DNA from: an uncultured Dehalococcoidia bacterium
GTDB lineage: Bacteria; Chloroflexota; Dehalococcoidia; Lucifugimonadales; CATOSD01
DNA length: 64,000 bases
Assembly: GCA_951812395.1 (NCBI GenBank)
Contig: CATOSD010000001.1
Coordinates: 930,001 to 994,000, forward strand
Reading direction: 5' to 3'
This document shows, in pieces, positions 1-10,801 of this stretch. A program made the position numbers and the translations under genes. Positions within the stretch are counted from its first letter, which is position 1; each line of letters starts with the position of its first letter. The notes beneath the pieces are model-generated. The model worked only from the letters and a program-made list of their open reading frames with translations, did no database searches and was not told the DNA's origin.

Positions 1-1106
1 AGCGCGTATAGCGACGCAACCCTTCCCCTGAACTTTTCCGGCGCAAGGCTCTGAATGGTGGCGCTCGCCGTGGAGAAGAACAGCATCGTGGAGGCGCTGA
101 CGAGCATCAACATGGGTATGGCCGTCTGCATGGTGGGGACGCGGGAGAACAGCATCATGGTCACGCCGGTGAGGAACACCGCCAGCACCAGCAGCCGCCC
201 GCGACTGTTGATCGTGGAGAACGACGCCAGCACCAGCGTCCCCAGCGTCGAGCCCGCGCCGATCGACGCCATCAGCAGGCCCAGACCCACGGAGTCGACG
301 AAGAACACCTCCGCCGCGTAGACGGGCATGAGTCCGTTGACAAACGTGAACCCCAGCAGCGGCATGAGCACGCCCATCAGGCATATGCCCAGGATCACCG
401 GCTGGGACCTGACGTAGCGCGCGCCTTCGGCAATGCGGGAGAAGGCGGACTTGAACCGCAAGGGCACCTGCTCCGCGACTGGCAGACTCAGTGCCAGGGC
501 GAATGCGACAGCGACAAGGTGCAGCGCCGCTTCCAGCATGAGCGCGGGCCAGGCGCCCCACAGCGCCAGAACGCCGCCGCCGACCGCGGGCGCGGCGAGT
601 CGCATCACGCTGAAGCCGAGCGAGTTGAGCGCGAATGCGTTAACGATGGTGTTGCTGGGCACCGAGCTCGCGATGATGGTCATGCGAGTCGGGTCGAGTA
701 TGACGAACGCGAACCCCATGGCGATGATGTAGGCGAATATGTGCCACGTCTCCAGTTGTCCGAGCATCACCACGACGCCGAAGACTACCGTGGCCGCGCA
801 CTGGTAGGCGAGCACACCCGCCAGCAGCTTGCGCCTGTCCCACGAGTCCGCGAGCAGCCCGCCAACCGGGCCGACTATGAGTATAGGCAGGGCGTCCAGG
901 CCCATGGCGAGCGTGGTGAGAAAAGCCGACTTGGTGAGATCGTAGGCGATCCAGCCGATGATGACCTGCTGAAGCCAGAATGCGCCGCTGGAGAAGGCCG
1001 TGGCTCCCCACATGAGGCGATAGTTGCGGTACTTGAACGACTCGAAGGTGTGCACCCGCGCGCGGATACTGGACGGCCTGATGCGCGGCATGTGGGGTCG
1101 GGGCAT
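1..1106 (-). CDS. MFS transporter, partial (C-terminus off the left edge)
   Basis: One open minus-strand frame runs off the left edge, leaving about 368 visible residues. It encodes a multi-pass membrane protein of the major facilitator superfamily, closest in style to the MFS_3/EntS-type exporters. The loop 2-3 signature GLLADSWDRR lies near residue 83, between hydrophobic helices, and at least nine membrane segments are visible. The start is uncertain. The ATG at 1106 has no clear ribosome site, another ATG lies at 1091, and the frame stays open upstream through a proline-rich stretch with GTG codons but no ATG. The substrate cannot be told from sequence. The family assignment is firm; the export direction is inference. 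Confidence 0.85.
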   Translation of the reverse strand, partial: MPRPHMPRIRPSSIRARVHTFESFKYRNYRLMWGATAFSSGAFWLQQVIIGWIAYDLTKSAFLTTLAMGLDALPILIVGPVGGLLADSWDRRKLLAGVLAYQCAATVVFGVVVMLGQLETWHIFAYIIAMGFAFVILDPTRMTIIASSVPSNTIVNAFALNSLGFSVMRLAAPAVGGGVLALWGAWPALMLEAALHLVAVAFALALSLPVAEQVPLRFKSAFSRIAEGARYVRSQPVILGICLMGVLMPLLGFTFVNGLMPVYAAEVFFVDSVGLGLLMASIGAGSTLGTLVLASFSTINSRGRLLVLAVFLTGVTMMLFSRVPTMQTAIPMLMLVSASTMLFFSTASATIQSLAPEKFRGRVASLYA

Positions 1107-2022
1107 GTGCGGTCGGGGGATGCGGGAGCCGGAGTCTCGGATGGAGCGCAGCGTGGGGCCGACGCCCCGGGCCGGACGCCGCGAGGGCGGGGATTCGGGC
1201 GTCACGGTCACGGCCGCGTCCGGCGCCTTCCACAGCGTGCCTGACACGTCGACCGGCGCGTGGGGAGACTCGGCCTGTGGCGCGGCGAGCCGGGTGGGGG
1301 AGCTGGAGTCCTGGAGTTCTTGAGTTGGGCCTGTCACTTCTACCTGCAACCGGGCTGTCGGGGCCGCCGGAGGCGGCCAAGGCAGAAACCGAAACTGAAG
1401 ATGTGCGTCGCGGAGGGCGACGATTCGAGCACGGCCGTCCCATGTTCGGGACGCTTTAGAGGCAACTCCTCGCTTTGGACTCTGACTACGGACAAACGTA
1501 GAAACTGATGAGCCACTATTTTAGACCTAGTCTTGTCCGAAAGCGATACTTTTGGGGGCCAGTTTTGGGGGTGATGTGGCGATGCGGGGATGCAGTCTGT
1601 TGACTTTTGTGCATATACACCTTAGACTTAGTCAAACGACATTTCAAGAGCGTAGCTTCCTTCCTTCATTAATGTGTACAACTGTCCACACTAGGACCGG
1701 GAAGTGCTCCCAAGCACCGCTGATGGCCGATAGAGCGATGGGCGAGCCTAGCACGGGATGATTGGTATGATTGCGCATGAGCAAATGAGAATTCCGATAC
1801 AACTCGTCGTGATTCCGCATTCTGCGTAAACAGGGCTGCCTACCGGGCCAAGTGGATACTCGTCGGCGCTGGACCCGAAGAGTTCTTTGCCGCCTTTCGA
1901 AACCTCAACGACCAAGCCGCCGGCGACCCGGCGCGTGCGACAGAGGTGAAGTGTCCAAATGGCACTAGGAAGCCACTACTGGGACTCGGGGGTATATCGG
2001 GGTGCAGAAGGGAGGGTCACAA
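1107..2022. other. Long intergenic region, no intact gene
   Basis: This stretch separates the divergent MFS gene from the lipoprotein gene. Its middle (about 1480-1830) is more AT-rich than the flanks and probably holds promoters, but I cannot fix a clear -35/-10 pair. From about 1829 to 2022 one plus frame without a good start reads like coding sequence (for example RAKWILVGAGPEEFF) and resembles the C-terminal end of cupin-type proteins. It is at most a gene remnant. Confidence 0.4.
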
Positions 2023-3825
2023 ATGAAGGAAGTCCTGACTGGCGTGCTCGTTCTCTTTGCCCTCTTGGCCCTAATGGGCTGCGAATCAGACGCCAAGTCA
2101 ATTCGTGAAGCAAACGAAAGGTCGGCCACCATGACGCCTGAAACCCAGGTGACTGCGACCTATTCACCGCCATCGCCTACGCCGGTGATGACCCCTACTC
2201 TGTCGATGGTGAGCCCGACCTCGCCTGTCCCGACGCCACTCGTATCGACTGCGCCGACGCAGCCGGTAGTGGCCCCGACTGCCGCAGCAGGTGCTGAGAT
2301 TGAATCGGTGGAACTTATCACCGGTGATTGCATCGACTCCACGCTGCCCGAGGACATCAGCATCGAGACCGTAAAGATAGTCTTGTGTTCCGGGCCGTGG
2401 CAGTACAAGGTGTTGGACTCTCTTGAAGTAGAAGACCTCACACGATATCCGGGAGAGGCATACTTTGCTCAACAGGCTTTAGAGCGCTGCGCTCGGCGAT
2501 CTTCAGCGTACCTGTTTCCCACTGAAGATCTTTGGGATTCGGGCAACCGGGCAGTCACTTGCCTACAGGTAAGCTTCGGGCTGTCCGTCGTTGACCCTGC
2601 CAAGTTAGACAGTTTGGTGGGCATCAACTCACTAAGCTCAGGGGAATGTTTCAATGCTGCCACAGAAACTGACGAGAAAATGGTCGAGTTGGTCGACTGC
2701 TCTGGGCCGTGGCAGTATCGGGCGCTGGGCACTATTGAAGTGGAAGACCTCGCACGATATCCCGGAGAAGCATACTTTGCTCAACAGGCTTTAGAGCGCT
2801 GCGACCGAAGATATAGCAATCTCCTCTTTCCTCTTGTTGATGAGACATGGAGTCAAGGGGATCGGCGGGTCATCTGCCTACAGGAGAGCTTCGGCCTGTC
2901 AGTCGTCGACCCTGAAAAACTGGACCGTCTGGTGAGCGTTGATACGCTGAACCCAGGGGAGTGCATAAACGATGCCCCAGAGACTAACTGGACGATGGTC
3001 GAGTTAGTCGACTGCTCTGGGCCGTGGCAGTATCGGGCGCTGGGCACTATTGAAGTGGAAGACCTCGCACGATATCCCGGAGAAGCATACTTTGCTCAAC
3101 AGGCTTTAGAGCGCTGCGACCGAAGATATAGCAATCTCTTTTCACCTCTTGATGAGACATGGAGTCAAGGGGATCGGCGGGTCACCTGCCTACAGGAGAG
3201 CTTCGGCCTGTCAGTCGTCGACCCTGAAAAACTGGACCGTCTGGTGAGCGTTGATACACTGAACCCAGGGGAGTGCATAAACGATGCCCCAGAGACTGAC
3301 TGGACGATGGTCGAGTTAGTCGACTGCTCTGGGCCGTGGAAGTATCGGGCGCTGGGTACTATTGAAGTGGAAGACCTCGCACGATATCCCGGAGAAGCGT
3401 ACTTTGCTCAACAGGCTTTAGAGCGTTGCGACCGAAGATATAGCTATCTCCTTTTTCCTCTTGATGAGACATGGAGTCTAGGGGATCGGCGGGTCACCTG
3501 CCTACAGGAGAGCTTCGGCCTGTCAGTCGTCGACCCTGAAAAACTGGACCGCTTAGTGGGTGTCAGCTCACTGCACAGTGGGGACTGCTTTAACAATGCT
3601 CCGGAAACTAACTGGGTGCTGTTCGAGCTAGCAAGTTGCTCTGCAGGCTGGGAATGGAAGGTCACAAACGTCTTTGATGTACCTTGGGACGGAGAGTATC
3701 CAGGGAGCGGCTACTTCAATACACAAGTAGGACAGAATTGTGGTGAGTCGGACTACTTTATTGAGCCATCCGTCACGACGTGGGAATGGGGTGATCGTCG
3801 CGTGGTCTGTATGAGCCCGCCCTAA
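2023..3825 (+). CDS. Lipoprotein with five septum-formation-like repeats
   Basis: The 600-residue product starts with a lipoprotein signal: hydrophobic residues 5-17 and lipobox LMGC with Cys20. A Ser/Thr/Pro-rich linker (about 30-90) follows, then five tandem domains of about 104 residues. Each domain has four cysteines in the pattern G(D/E)C, (D/S)CS(G/A), a third Cys (ERC in copies 1-4, QNC in copy 5) and (T/I/M)C, and ends with W..G(D/N)R.V. This layout matches the septum-formation domain (Septum_form) found in actinobacterial and Chloroflexota surface proteins, where the role is unclear. The ATG at 2023 is preferred over the one at 2002 because GGGAGGG lies 6 bases upstream and the signal peptide begins there. 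Copies 2-4 are nearly identical at the DNA level, a sign of recent duplication. An extracytoplasmic location is well supported; function is unknown. Confidence 0.75.
   Translation: MKEVLTGVLVLFALLALMGCESDAKSIREANERSATMTPETQVTATYSPPSPTPVMTPTLSMVSPTSPVPTPLVSTAPTQPVVAPTAAAGAEIESVELITGDCIDSTLPEDISIETVKIVLCSGPWQYKVLDSLEVEDLTRYPGEAYFAQQALERCARRSSAYLFPTEDLWDSGNRAVTCLQVSFGLSVVDPAKLDSLVGINSLSSGECFNAATETDEKMVELVDCSGPWQYRALGTIEVEDLARYPGEAYFAQQALERCDRRYSNLLFPLVDETWSQGDRRVICLQESFGLSVVDPEKLDRLVSVDTLNPGECINDAPETNWTMVELVDCSGPWQYRALGTIEVEDLARYPGEAYFAQQALERCDRRYSNLFSPLDETWSQGDRRVTCLQESFGLSVVDPEKLDRLVSVDTLNPGECINDAPETDWTMVELVDCSGPWKYRALGTIEVEDLARYPGEAYFAQQALERCDRRYSYLLFPLDETWSLGDRRVTCLQESFGLSVVDPEKLDRLVGVSSLHSGDCFNNAPETNWVLFELASCSAGWEWKVTNVFDVPWDGEYPGSGYFNTQVGQNCGESDYFIEPSVTTWEWGDRRVVCMSPP
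2641..3579 (+). repeat. Three tandem near-identical ~312-315 bp coding repeats
   Basis: Equivalent GGGGA(A/G)TG positions fall at 2641, 2956, 3268 and 3580, giving periods of 315, 312 and 312 bases. Within these units, stretches such as 2692-2818 recur almost base for base at 3007 and 3319. The first repeat (from about 2320) and the last (from 3580) are more diverged. This suggests expansion from the inside by unequal recombination. Confidence 0.9.
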
Positions 3826-3994
3826 GCGAAGAGTTTTCTGGCGTACCGTGTGGCGTATCCTGCCCAAGCCAAGTGATGGCTGCCGAACGCAGCTTCGCAG
3901 AATCGCCCTGAGGACATTTCGGGGAACTGCTCTGGTGACGTAGTCGGCTCGTCCGTCCTGCCGCCATTGCCACGCGCTGGCATAACCCAGACGG

Positions 3995-4105
3995 TTCCCG
4001 CTTTCGCGGGAAAGACGGTGTTGGGCGCAAGATCCTGTTTCAGAATACTAGGTGACACTCTATTCTACCGCGCGTGCGCGCCTGGGTTTCCCGCTTTCGC
4101 GGGAA
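3995..4105. repeat. Pair of intergenic hairpin repeats (TTCCCGC-TTTC-GCGGGAA)
   Basis: The same 18-base palindrome occurs at 3995-4012 and 4088-4105, each a 7-base stem with a TTTC loop and partly similar flanks. This is the REP-like hairpin often seen between bacterial genes. No gene is visible between 3826 and the ilvB promoter. Confidence 0.75.
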
Positions 4106-4159
4106 TGAAGATTGTGGGCCCGCCTAGTGTAATGAGACAGCTCCGACCGGCTGAGCAGT

Positions 4160-4188
4160 TTGACAGGCACGCGTCCGTTTGGTAGGAT
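4160..4188 (+). promoter_or_regulatory. Sigma-70 type promoter of the ilvB leader
   Basis: TTGACA at 4160-4165 and TAGGAT at 4183-4188 are separated by exactly 17 bases. Transcription would begin near 4195, just ahead of the T-box leader. Confidence 0.75.
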
Positions 4189-4210
4189 GCGATACTCAGT
4201 TGGAATATAG

Positions 4211-4548
4211 CCAGATGCTGAGAAGGGGAGTAGTATCGGAGATACCGGCCCCAGAGAGCCGGCGGCAGTGGGAGCCGGCGCCAGGACCTCCGAGAACTCG
4301 CCCCGGAGCACCCGGCCTGAAGCGCAGAGGAGATTTGACGTTGCAGAGCTTTGGCGTTTTCATCACGCGCTCTGCGCGCTTGGTAATTTAGCTTCCTCCT
4401 CTCCGTATAGGGTCGGGCGGTTGGCCGCCGTTATACAGCCCACAAGTGGCCCCGCGCAGTGTGCCGTCAGGTTGCGTCCGCCGGGGTAAATTGGGTGGTA
4501 CCACGAGACTCCACGTCCCGTCCCTTTGCGCAGGGGCGGTTTTTTTTT
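4211..4548 (+). promoter_or_regulatory. T-box leader riboswitch, probably leucine-specific, upstream of ilvB
   Basis: Three T-box hallmarks appear in order. The Stem I start GGGGAGTAGTA is at 4225-4235. The Stem I distal motif AGAGAGCCGGCGG is at about 4253-4265, with its partner GAGCCGGC at 4272-4279. The antiterminator bulge motif GGGTGGTACCACG is at 4493-4505. A GAA-CTC at 4294-4299 sits where the specifier loop is expected, so CTC would read tRNA-Leu. Uncharged tRNA would bind and stabilise the antiterminator, letting transcription reach ilvB. The T-box call is strong; the specifier reading depends on folding. Confidence 0.88.
4518..4548 (+). terminator. T-box intrinsic terminator
   Basis: CCGTCCCT (4518-4525) pairs with AGGGGCGG (4532-4539) around a 6-base loop, followed by nine T residues (4540-4548). 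It lies directly downstream of the T-box antiterminator sequence and is the regulated terminator of the leader. Confidence 0.88.
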
Positions 4549-4593
4549 GGCGAAACGGTACTACCAAGATAGCCCACGGAGGTATGCTTTCCC

Positions 4594-6284
<1,691 letters not shown>

Positions 6285-6288
<4 letters not shown>

Positions 6289-6851
6289 CGACGACCGATT
6301 CGATGGCCAGACACACCATCACCGCGCTGGTCAACGACAGGCCGGGCGTGCTCAACCGCGTGTCCAGCATGTTCCGGCGGCGCGGTTTCAACATCTCCAG
6401 CCTCGCGGTTGGTCAGAGCGAATTGCCCGAGCTCTCGCGCATGACCTTCGTGGTCGAGGGCGACCAGGCGGTGGTCGAGCAGGTCACCAAGCACCTGCAC
6501 AAGCTCATCGACGTCGTAAAGGTCACCGACATGTCCGACGAGAACACGGTGACGAGGGAGCTTGGCCTGATAAGGGTGCGCTCGAACTTTCAGACGCGCG
6601 GGGAGATCATGCAGATCGCTGACATCTTCCGCGCACACATCGTGGATCTGGCGCCCGACTCGCTGATAGTCGAGGTGACCGGCGACGAGGACAAGATTGA
6701 TTCGCTGCAGCACCTGCTCAGCGCCTTCGGCGTTCTGGAGGTGATGCGGACCGGCAAGATAGCGCTGAGCCGGGGGATGAACATACCGGCAGTGCAGCGC
6801 AACGGCAGCGCCGTACGGGCCCGCAGGCCACTGGAAACGGGGAGCGTGTAA
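6285..6851 (+). CDS. ilvN: Acetolactate synthase, small (regulatory) subunit
   Basis: The 188-residue protein begins at the ATG that overlaps the ilvB stop codon (ATGA at 6285-6288). Residues 9-82 form an ACT domain with the RPGVLNRV motif typical of the valine-binding regulatory subunit. Residues about 90-165 form the second conserved domain (ALS_ss_C). It should bind IlvB, raise its activity and confer feedback inhibition by branched-chain amino acids. A long open frame continues upstream inside ilvB, but similarity to the family begins only after 6285. Confidence 0.96.
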
Positions 6852-6873
6852 ACTGGAGTTTGTCAGTCAATCA

Positions 6874-7297
6874 GTTAGTCAGTTGGTCTGTGTTTGCTGG
6901 CGGGAGTGGTCTTGCAGGATTTCAGGAACCTGAAGGTCTGGGAGAAGAGTCACCAACTTACTTTGGCCATCTGTAGCATAACCGGAACATTCCCGCGGCA
7001 GGAGATGTATGCGTTGACGGGCCAACTCAGGCGGGCTGCCGCGTCGGTTCCCGCGAACATCGCAGAGGGCTGTGGACGAGATACCAATGCGGAGCCGGCA
7101 AGATTCTTGCAGTTAGCCATGGGCTCTGCCAGTGAAACGGAGTACCATCTGCTGTCGGCCCGCGACCTCACCTACATCAACGATAAGGACTATACCAGCG
7201 TCAACGCGCAAGTGGTCCAAGTAAAGAAAATGCTAGCCCCCTTTATCAAAAGCCTGCGAGTCACCAGGAAACGCGGCTAGCCAATAGACTGACTAAC
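6874..7297. repeat. Short inverted repeats flanking the four-helix-bundle gene
   Basis: GTTAGTCAGT at 6874-6883 and its reverse complement ACTGACTAAC at 7288-7297 bracket the inserted gene. Both lie in stretches rich in CAGT/ACTG words. The same 10-mer occurs again at 36507-36516 in an intergenic region. Confidence 0.6.
6912..7280 (+). CDS. Four helix bundle protein (S23/IVP family)
   Basis: This 122-residue helical protein belongs to the S23 intervening-sequence protein family: it opens with [14 protein letters not shown] and has the central motif [14 protein letters not shown]. Family members form pentameric four-helix bundles. Some are encoded inside 23S rRNA intervening sequences, but most lie elsewhere and have no known role. 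I choose the TTG at 6912 because GGGAG precedes it and homologues usually start two or three residues before DFR; TTG 6894 and GTG 6906 are alternatives. It splits ilvN from ilvC and is flanked by short inverted repeats, which suggests it was inserted into the operon. No amino acid biosynthetic role is implied. Confidence 0.85.
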   Translation: MQDFRNLKVWEKSHQLTLAICSITGTFPRQEMYALTGQLRRAAASVPANIAEGCGRDTNAEPARFLQLAMGSASETEYHLLSARDLTYINDKDYTSVNAQVVQVKKMLAPFIKSLRVTRKRG

Positions 7298-7342
7298 CGA
7301 CATACTGAAGAACCGAAGAACTTCCAAGCGGAGCGTACCAAA

Positions 7343-8341
7343 ATGGTAAAGATGTACTACGAAAACGACGCCGACATGTCGCTGCTCGATGGAAAGACGA
7401 TCGGCATAATCGGATACGGAAGCCAGGGCCACGCCCACGCGCTGAATCTGCATGACAGCGGGTTGAGCGTGAAGGTCGGCCTGTACGAGGGCAGCCGCAG
7501 CATCGCCAAGGCGGAGGAGGACGGCCTGGAGGTGGGGCTTGTCGCCGACGTGGCGCGCGATTCCGACATCGTGATGATGCTGATCCCCGACCACCTGCAG
7601 GCCGAGGTGTACCGCGAGTCCGTCGCGCCCCACCTGCTGCCGGGGCAGACGCTGATGTTCGCCCACGGCTTCAACATTCACTACGATACCATCAAGCCCG
7701 CCGACAACGTGGACGTTTCGATGGTCGCGCCCAAGGCGCCGGGCCACCGGATGAGAGAGGTGTTCACCAGGGGCTCCGGCGTTCCGGGTCTGCTGGCGGT
7801 GCACCAGGACGCCACCGGCAACGCGCACGGCGTGAGCCTGGCCTACGCCCGCGGTGTAGGCTGCACACGCGCCGGCGTGCTGGACACGACATTCAAAGAG
7901 GAGACCGAGACGGACCTGTTCGGCGAGCAGGCGGTGCTGTGCGGCGGCGTCACCGCGCTCGTCAAGGCGGCGTACGAGACTCTGGTCGAGGCAGGCTACC
8001 AGCCGGAGTCCGCCTACTTCGAGTGTATGCACGAGCTGAAGCTGATAGTGGACCTGCTCTACCAGGGCGGCATGGGCTACATGCGTTACTCGGTGAGCGA
8101 CACCGCCGAGTACGGCGACTACACCCGCGGCCCTGTGGTGGTGGACGAACGGGTGAAGGACAACATGCGCGAGGTGCTGGCCCGCATCCAGGACGGCAGC
8201 TTCGCCCGCGAGTGGATCGCCGAGAACGACGAGGGCCGCCCGCGGTTCGACCGGCTACGCCGCGAAAACGCCGAGCACCAGATCGAGCGCGTGGGCGAGG
8301 ACCTGCGCGGCATGATGAGCTTCCTGAAGGACGCTGACTAG
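7343..8341 (+). CDS. ilvC: Ketol-acid reductoisomerase (class I)
   Basis: The 332-residue enzyme converts acetolactate to 2,3-dihydroxy-isovalerate with NAD(P)H and two Mg2+. The Rossmann motif GYGSQG is at 24-29, and the general base region has His108. The metal ligands of the knotted C-terminal domain are visible as Asp191 and Glu195 (DLFGE), Glu227 and Glu231. Length fits the short class I type. The ATG at 7343 follows CGGAGC about 8 bases upstream. It lies downstream of ilvBN, separated only by the inserted four-helix-bundle gene, and is probably in the same transcript. Confidence 0.97.
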   Translation: MVKMYYENDADMSLLDGKTIGIIGYGSQGHAHALNLHDSGLSVKVGLYEGSRSIAKAEEDGLEVGLVADVARDSDIVMMLIPDHLQAEVYRESVAPHLLPGQTLMFAHGFNIHYDTIKPADNVDVSMVAPKAPGHRMREVFTRGSGVPGLLAVHQDATGNAHGVSLAYARGVGCTRAGVLDTTFKEETETDLFGEQAVLCGGVTALVKAAYETLVEAGYQPESAYFECMHELKLIVDLLYQGGMGYMRYSVSDTAEYGDYTRGPVVVDERVKDNMREVLARIQDGSFAREWIAENDEGRPRFDRLRRENAEHQIERVGEDLRGMMSFLKDAD

Positions 8342-8397
8342 GGCCGAAAACTGGCACATTGCAGGAACACTACGCTTCTGAAGTCTGAGGACGCCAG

Positions 8398-8667
8398 ATG
8401 ACAACCACTCAAGGGTCATCCGACAGCGAGAGACTGTCGAGATTGGAAGTGACCGTGGACTTCCTGGTTCGCGAGGTGGGCGACATCAAATCTGATTTAC
8501 GGCAGATTCGTGTCGAATCCCGTGGAGACAATCGCGCAATGCTGGATGCAATCGACAGGAACCGACAGGAGTCGCGGCGCGACTTCCGTGTACTGGTTGG
8601 CATTCTGGTGGCGACTATGGTGGCCACCTGGGCGCTCATCGGAAGTACGCTGTTAGCCAGCCAGTAG
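8398..8667 (+). CDS. Small coiled-coil membrane protein, copy 1
   Basis: An 89-residue protein of unknown function. Residues 10-60 are charged and heptad-like (RLSRLEVTVDFLVREVGDIK), predicting a coiled coil. Residues about 66-86 form a single C-terminal membrane segment. It shares start, spacing and the phrase DFLVREVGDIKS with the next gene, so the two are tandem paralogues. They sit between ilvC and leuA in the same direction. The arrangement resembles small tail-anchored coiled-coil proteins. Nothing in the sequence ties it to leucine synthesis. Confidence 0.7.
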   Translation: MTTTQGSSDSERLSRLEVTVDFLVREVGDIKSDLRQIRVESRGDNRAMLDAIDRNRQESRRDFRVLVGILVATMVATWALIGSTLLASQ

Positions 8668-8720
8668 CTGCACTTCTGACGGAGGGGCGGCCTCCACATT
8701 GCTGGCTTGGAGAATAAGCA

Positions 8721-9101
8721 GTGACTACTGTTCAAGAGGTTCCAGAAGGTGAAAGACTGGCGAGGCTGGAAGCCACAGTCGACTATCTCGTACGCGAAGT
8801 AGGAGACGTCAAGTCTGAGGTCAGAGACGTTAGGTCCGCCATCCGCGATTTAGACAGCAAGATGCGCACCTACTTTCTTTGGATGCTGGCGACACTGATT
8901 GGGATCTTGGCGCCTTCGCTGATCAGGTTTGATCGTTACACTCATACTCAAGGCGTAGCACGACACTCAGGCCGTGCTGCCAACTGGACTAGTGGCTTCG
9001 GAGATGAAGACATGAACCGTAAGGAGACACCACACGTAGTTCGCCGCAATGGCCGGGTCCTGGCGAGGCTCGGCTCGGCGGACTGCGTTGCCCTTCGATA
9101 G
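8721..9101 (+). CDS. Small coiled-coil membrane protein, copy 2
   Basis: A 126-residue paralogue of the preceding gene, starting at GTG 8721 after GGAGAATAAGCA. Residues 10-50 repeat the coiled-coil pattern ([20 protein letters not shown]), and a membrane segment spans about 54-70. The last ~50 residues are polar and not conserved with copy 1; they may be non-native sequence after loss of an original stop. The frame ends before leuA. Function is unknown, and the tandem duplication is visible directly. Confidence 0.6.
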   Translation: MTTVQEVPEGERLARLEATVDYLVREVGDVKSEVRDVRSAIRDLDSKMRTYFLWMLATLIGILAPSLIRFDRYTHTQGVARHSGRAANWTSGFGDEDMNRKETPHVVRRNGRVLARLGSADCVALR

Positions 9102-9159
9102 GCGGCATTCGCAGAACCGAAGTCGACCTACCCTAATCAGACCAGCACAGGAGAGACAA

Positions 9160-10713
9160 ATGTCGGATGACCGAGTAATTATCTTCGATACCACGCTGAG
9201 GGACGGCGAGCAGTCCGCCGGAATCGGGCTGACCACACAGGAGAAGCTGGAGATAGCCAGGCAGCTCGACAGGCTGGGCGTGGACGTGATTGAGGCCGGC
9301 TTCGCCGCGAGCTCCCCCGGCGACTTCGAGGCGGTGCGGACCATCGCGCGGGAGGTGCGCAGGCCCGTCATAGCCTCGCTCGCACGCTGCGTGCTGCCGG
9401 ACGTCGACGCCGCCTGGGAGGCCATCAAGGACGCCGAGCGCCCGCGAATACACGTATTCATCTCAAGCTCCGACGTGCAGATCATGCACCAGCTGCGCCG
9501 AAACCCCGAAGAGGTCATGGAGATGGCCATCGCCTCGGTGGAGCGCGCCAAGAGCTACTGCGACGACGTGGAGTTCTCCCCGATGGACGCCACTCGCACG
9601 GACATCGAGTACCTGTACCGGATGCTGGAGGCGGCGATAGACGCCGGCGCCACGACCATCAACATCCCGGACACGGTCGGGTACGTGATGCCGTGGGAGT
9701 TCCGCGAGCGAATACGGATGATAAAGGAGAACGTGCCCAACATCGACAAGGCCGTGCTGAGCGTGCACTGCCACAACGACCTGGGCCAGGCGTCGGGCAA
9801 CAGCCTGGCAGCAGTGGCCGAGGGCGCGAGGCAGGTGGAGGGCTGCATCAATGGCCTGGGCGAGCGGGCTGGCAACGCCGCGCTCGAAGAGGTCATTATG
9901 GCGCTGGAAACGCGCAAGGACCACTACGGCGTGGAAACCGGAATCGACACGCGCCAGATATACCGCACCAGCAAGCTGGTGAGCGACATCACCGGATTCA
10001 TGGTGCAGCCCAACAAGGCCGTCGTCGGCGCCAACGCCTTCCGCCACGCCTCGGGCATTCACCAGGACGGCGTGCTGAAGGAGCGCACCACGTTCGAGAT
10101 CATGGACCCGCAGTCCATCGGCTGGCCCAGCAATGAGTTGGTGCTCGGCAAGCTGAGCGGAAGGGCCGGCCTGCGGGCGCGGCTGGGCGAGCTGGGCTAC
10201 AACCTGGAGCAGGATGAGCTGAACGAGGCGTTCGAGGCGTTCAAGAGCCTGGCCGACCGCAAGCCGGAGGTCACCGACGCCGACTTGAGCGCGCTGATGT
10301 CGAGCCAGCGCAGGATCGCCGACATTCCGTCGGTGTTCAGGCTGGAGCACATCCAGGTGTCGTGCGGCAACCACGAGGTGCCCACCGCCACGGTGACGCT
10401 GACGGACCCGGACGACCGCGAGGTCACGGACGCCGCGACGGGCACCGGTCCCGTGGACGCCGTGTACAAGGCGATCAACCGGCTGGTGAACGTGCCCAAC
10501 AGGCTTACCGAGTACAGAGTCGACGCCGTGACTGAGGGCATCGACGCCCTCGGCGACGTGACCATACGCATTGAGAAGGACGAGAGGACCTACGTGGGTC
10601 GCGGCTCGGACACCGACATCATCGTGGCGAGCGCCAAGGCGTACATGAACGCGCTCAACCGGCTGCTAGCCACCCAGGACACGCGCCCGACGTTCGACGT
10701 GCCAACGTCTTAG
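9160..10713 (+). CDS. leuA: 2-isopropylmalate synthase
   Basis: The 517-residue enzyme condenses 2-ketoisovalerate with acetyl-CoA, the committed step of leucine synthesis. The signature [10 protein letters not shown] is at 10-19 (metal ligand Asp10) and HCHND is at 203-207, with GLGERAGNA after it. The C-terminal ~120 residues match the LeuA allosteric dimerisation domain that senses leucine, so feedback inhibition is expected. The start is ATG 9160 with AGGAGAG 5-11 bases upstream; the frame is open further upstream but lacks family similarity. A strong terminator follows. Related citramalate and homocitrate synthases share the fold, but the neighbours favour LeuA. Confidence 0.93.
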   Translation: MSDDRVIIFDTTLRDGEQSAGIGLTTQEKLEIARQLDRLGVDVIEAGFAASSPGDFEAVRTIAREVRRPVIASLARCVLPDVDAAWEAIKDAERPRIHVFISSSDVQIMHQLRRNPEEVMEMAIASVERAKSYCDDVEFSPMDATRTDIEYLYRMLEAAIDAGATTINIPDTVGYVMPWEFRERIRMIKENVPNIDKAVLSVHCHNDLGQASGNSLAAVAEGARQVEGCINGLGERAGNAALEEVIMALETRKDHYGVETGIDTRQIYRTSKLVSDITGFMVQPNKAVVGANAFRHASGIHQDGVLKERTTFEIMDPQSIGWPSNELVLGKLSGRAGLRARLGELGYNLEQDELNEAFEAFKSLADRKPEVTDADLSALMSSQRRIADIPSVFRLEHIQVSCGNHEVPTATVTLTDPDDREVTDAATGTGPVDAVYKAINRLVNVPNRLTEYRVDAVTEGIDALGDVTIRIEKDERTYVGRGSDTDIIVASAKAYMNALNRLLATQDTRPTFDVPTS

Positions 10714-10730
10714 TTCCGGTATTCGAGAAC

Positions 10731-10763
10731 GGCGGGGCGCGGAAGCCGCGCCCCGCCCTTTTT
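10731..10763 (+). terminator. Intrinsic terminator after leuA
   Basis: GGCGGGGCGCGG (10731-10742) and CCGCGCCCCGCC (10746-10757) form a perfect 12-base stem around AAG, followed by CTTTTTC. It should end the ilvBN-ilvC-leuA transcript. Confidence 0.92.
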
Positions 10764-10801
10764 CGCCTAAGCGGTCAATCCCGCGATAGGTGGAGGCCGC
10801 C

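Noticed and set aside
640..1443. Long minus-strand open frame of Arg/Pro/His-rich composition over the MFS gene
   Set aside because: It is a shadow frame. The neighbouring minus frame has membrane helices and the MFS loop signature and runs off the edge.
8721..9101. Treating the long tail of coiled-coil copy 2 as a conserved domain
   Set aside because: The last ~50 residues have no match in copy 1 and no pattern; more likely read-through sequence.
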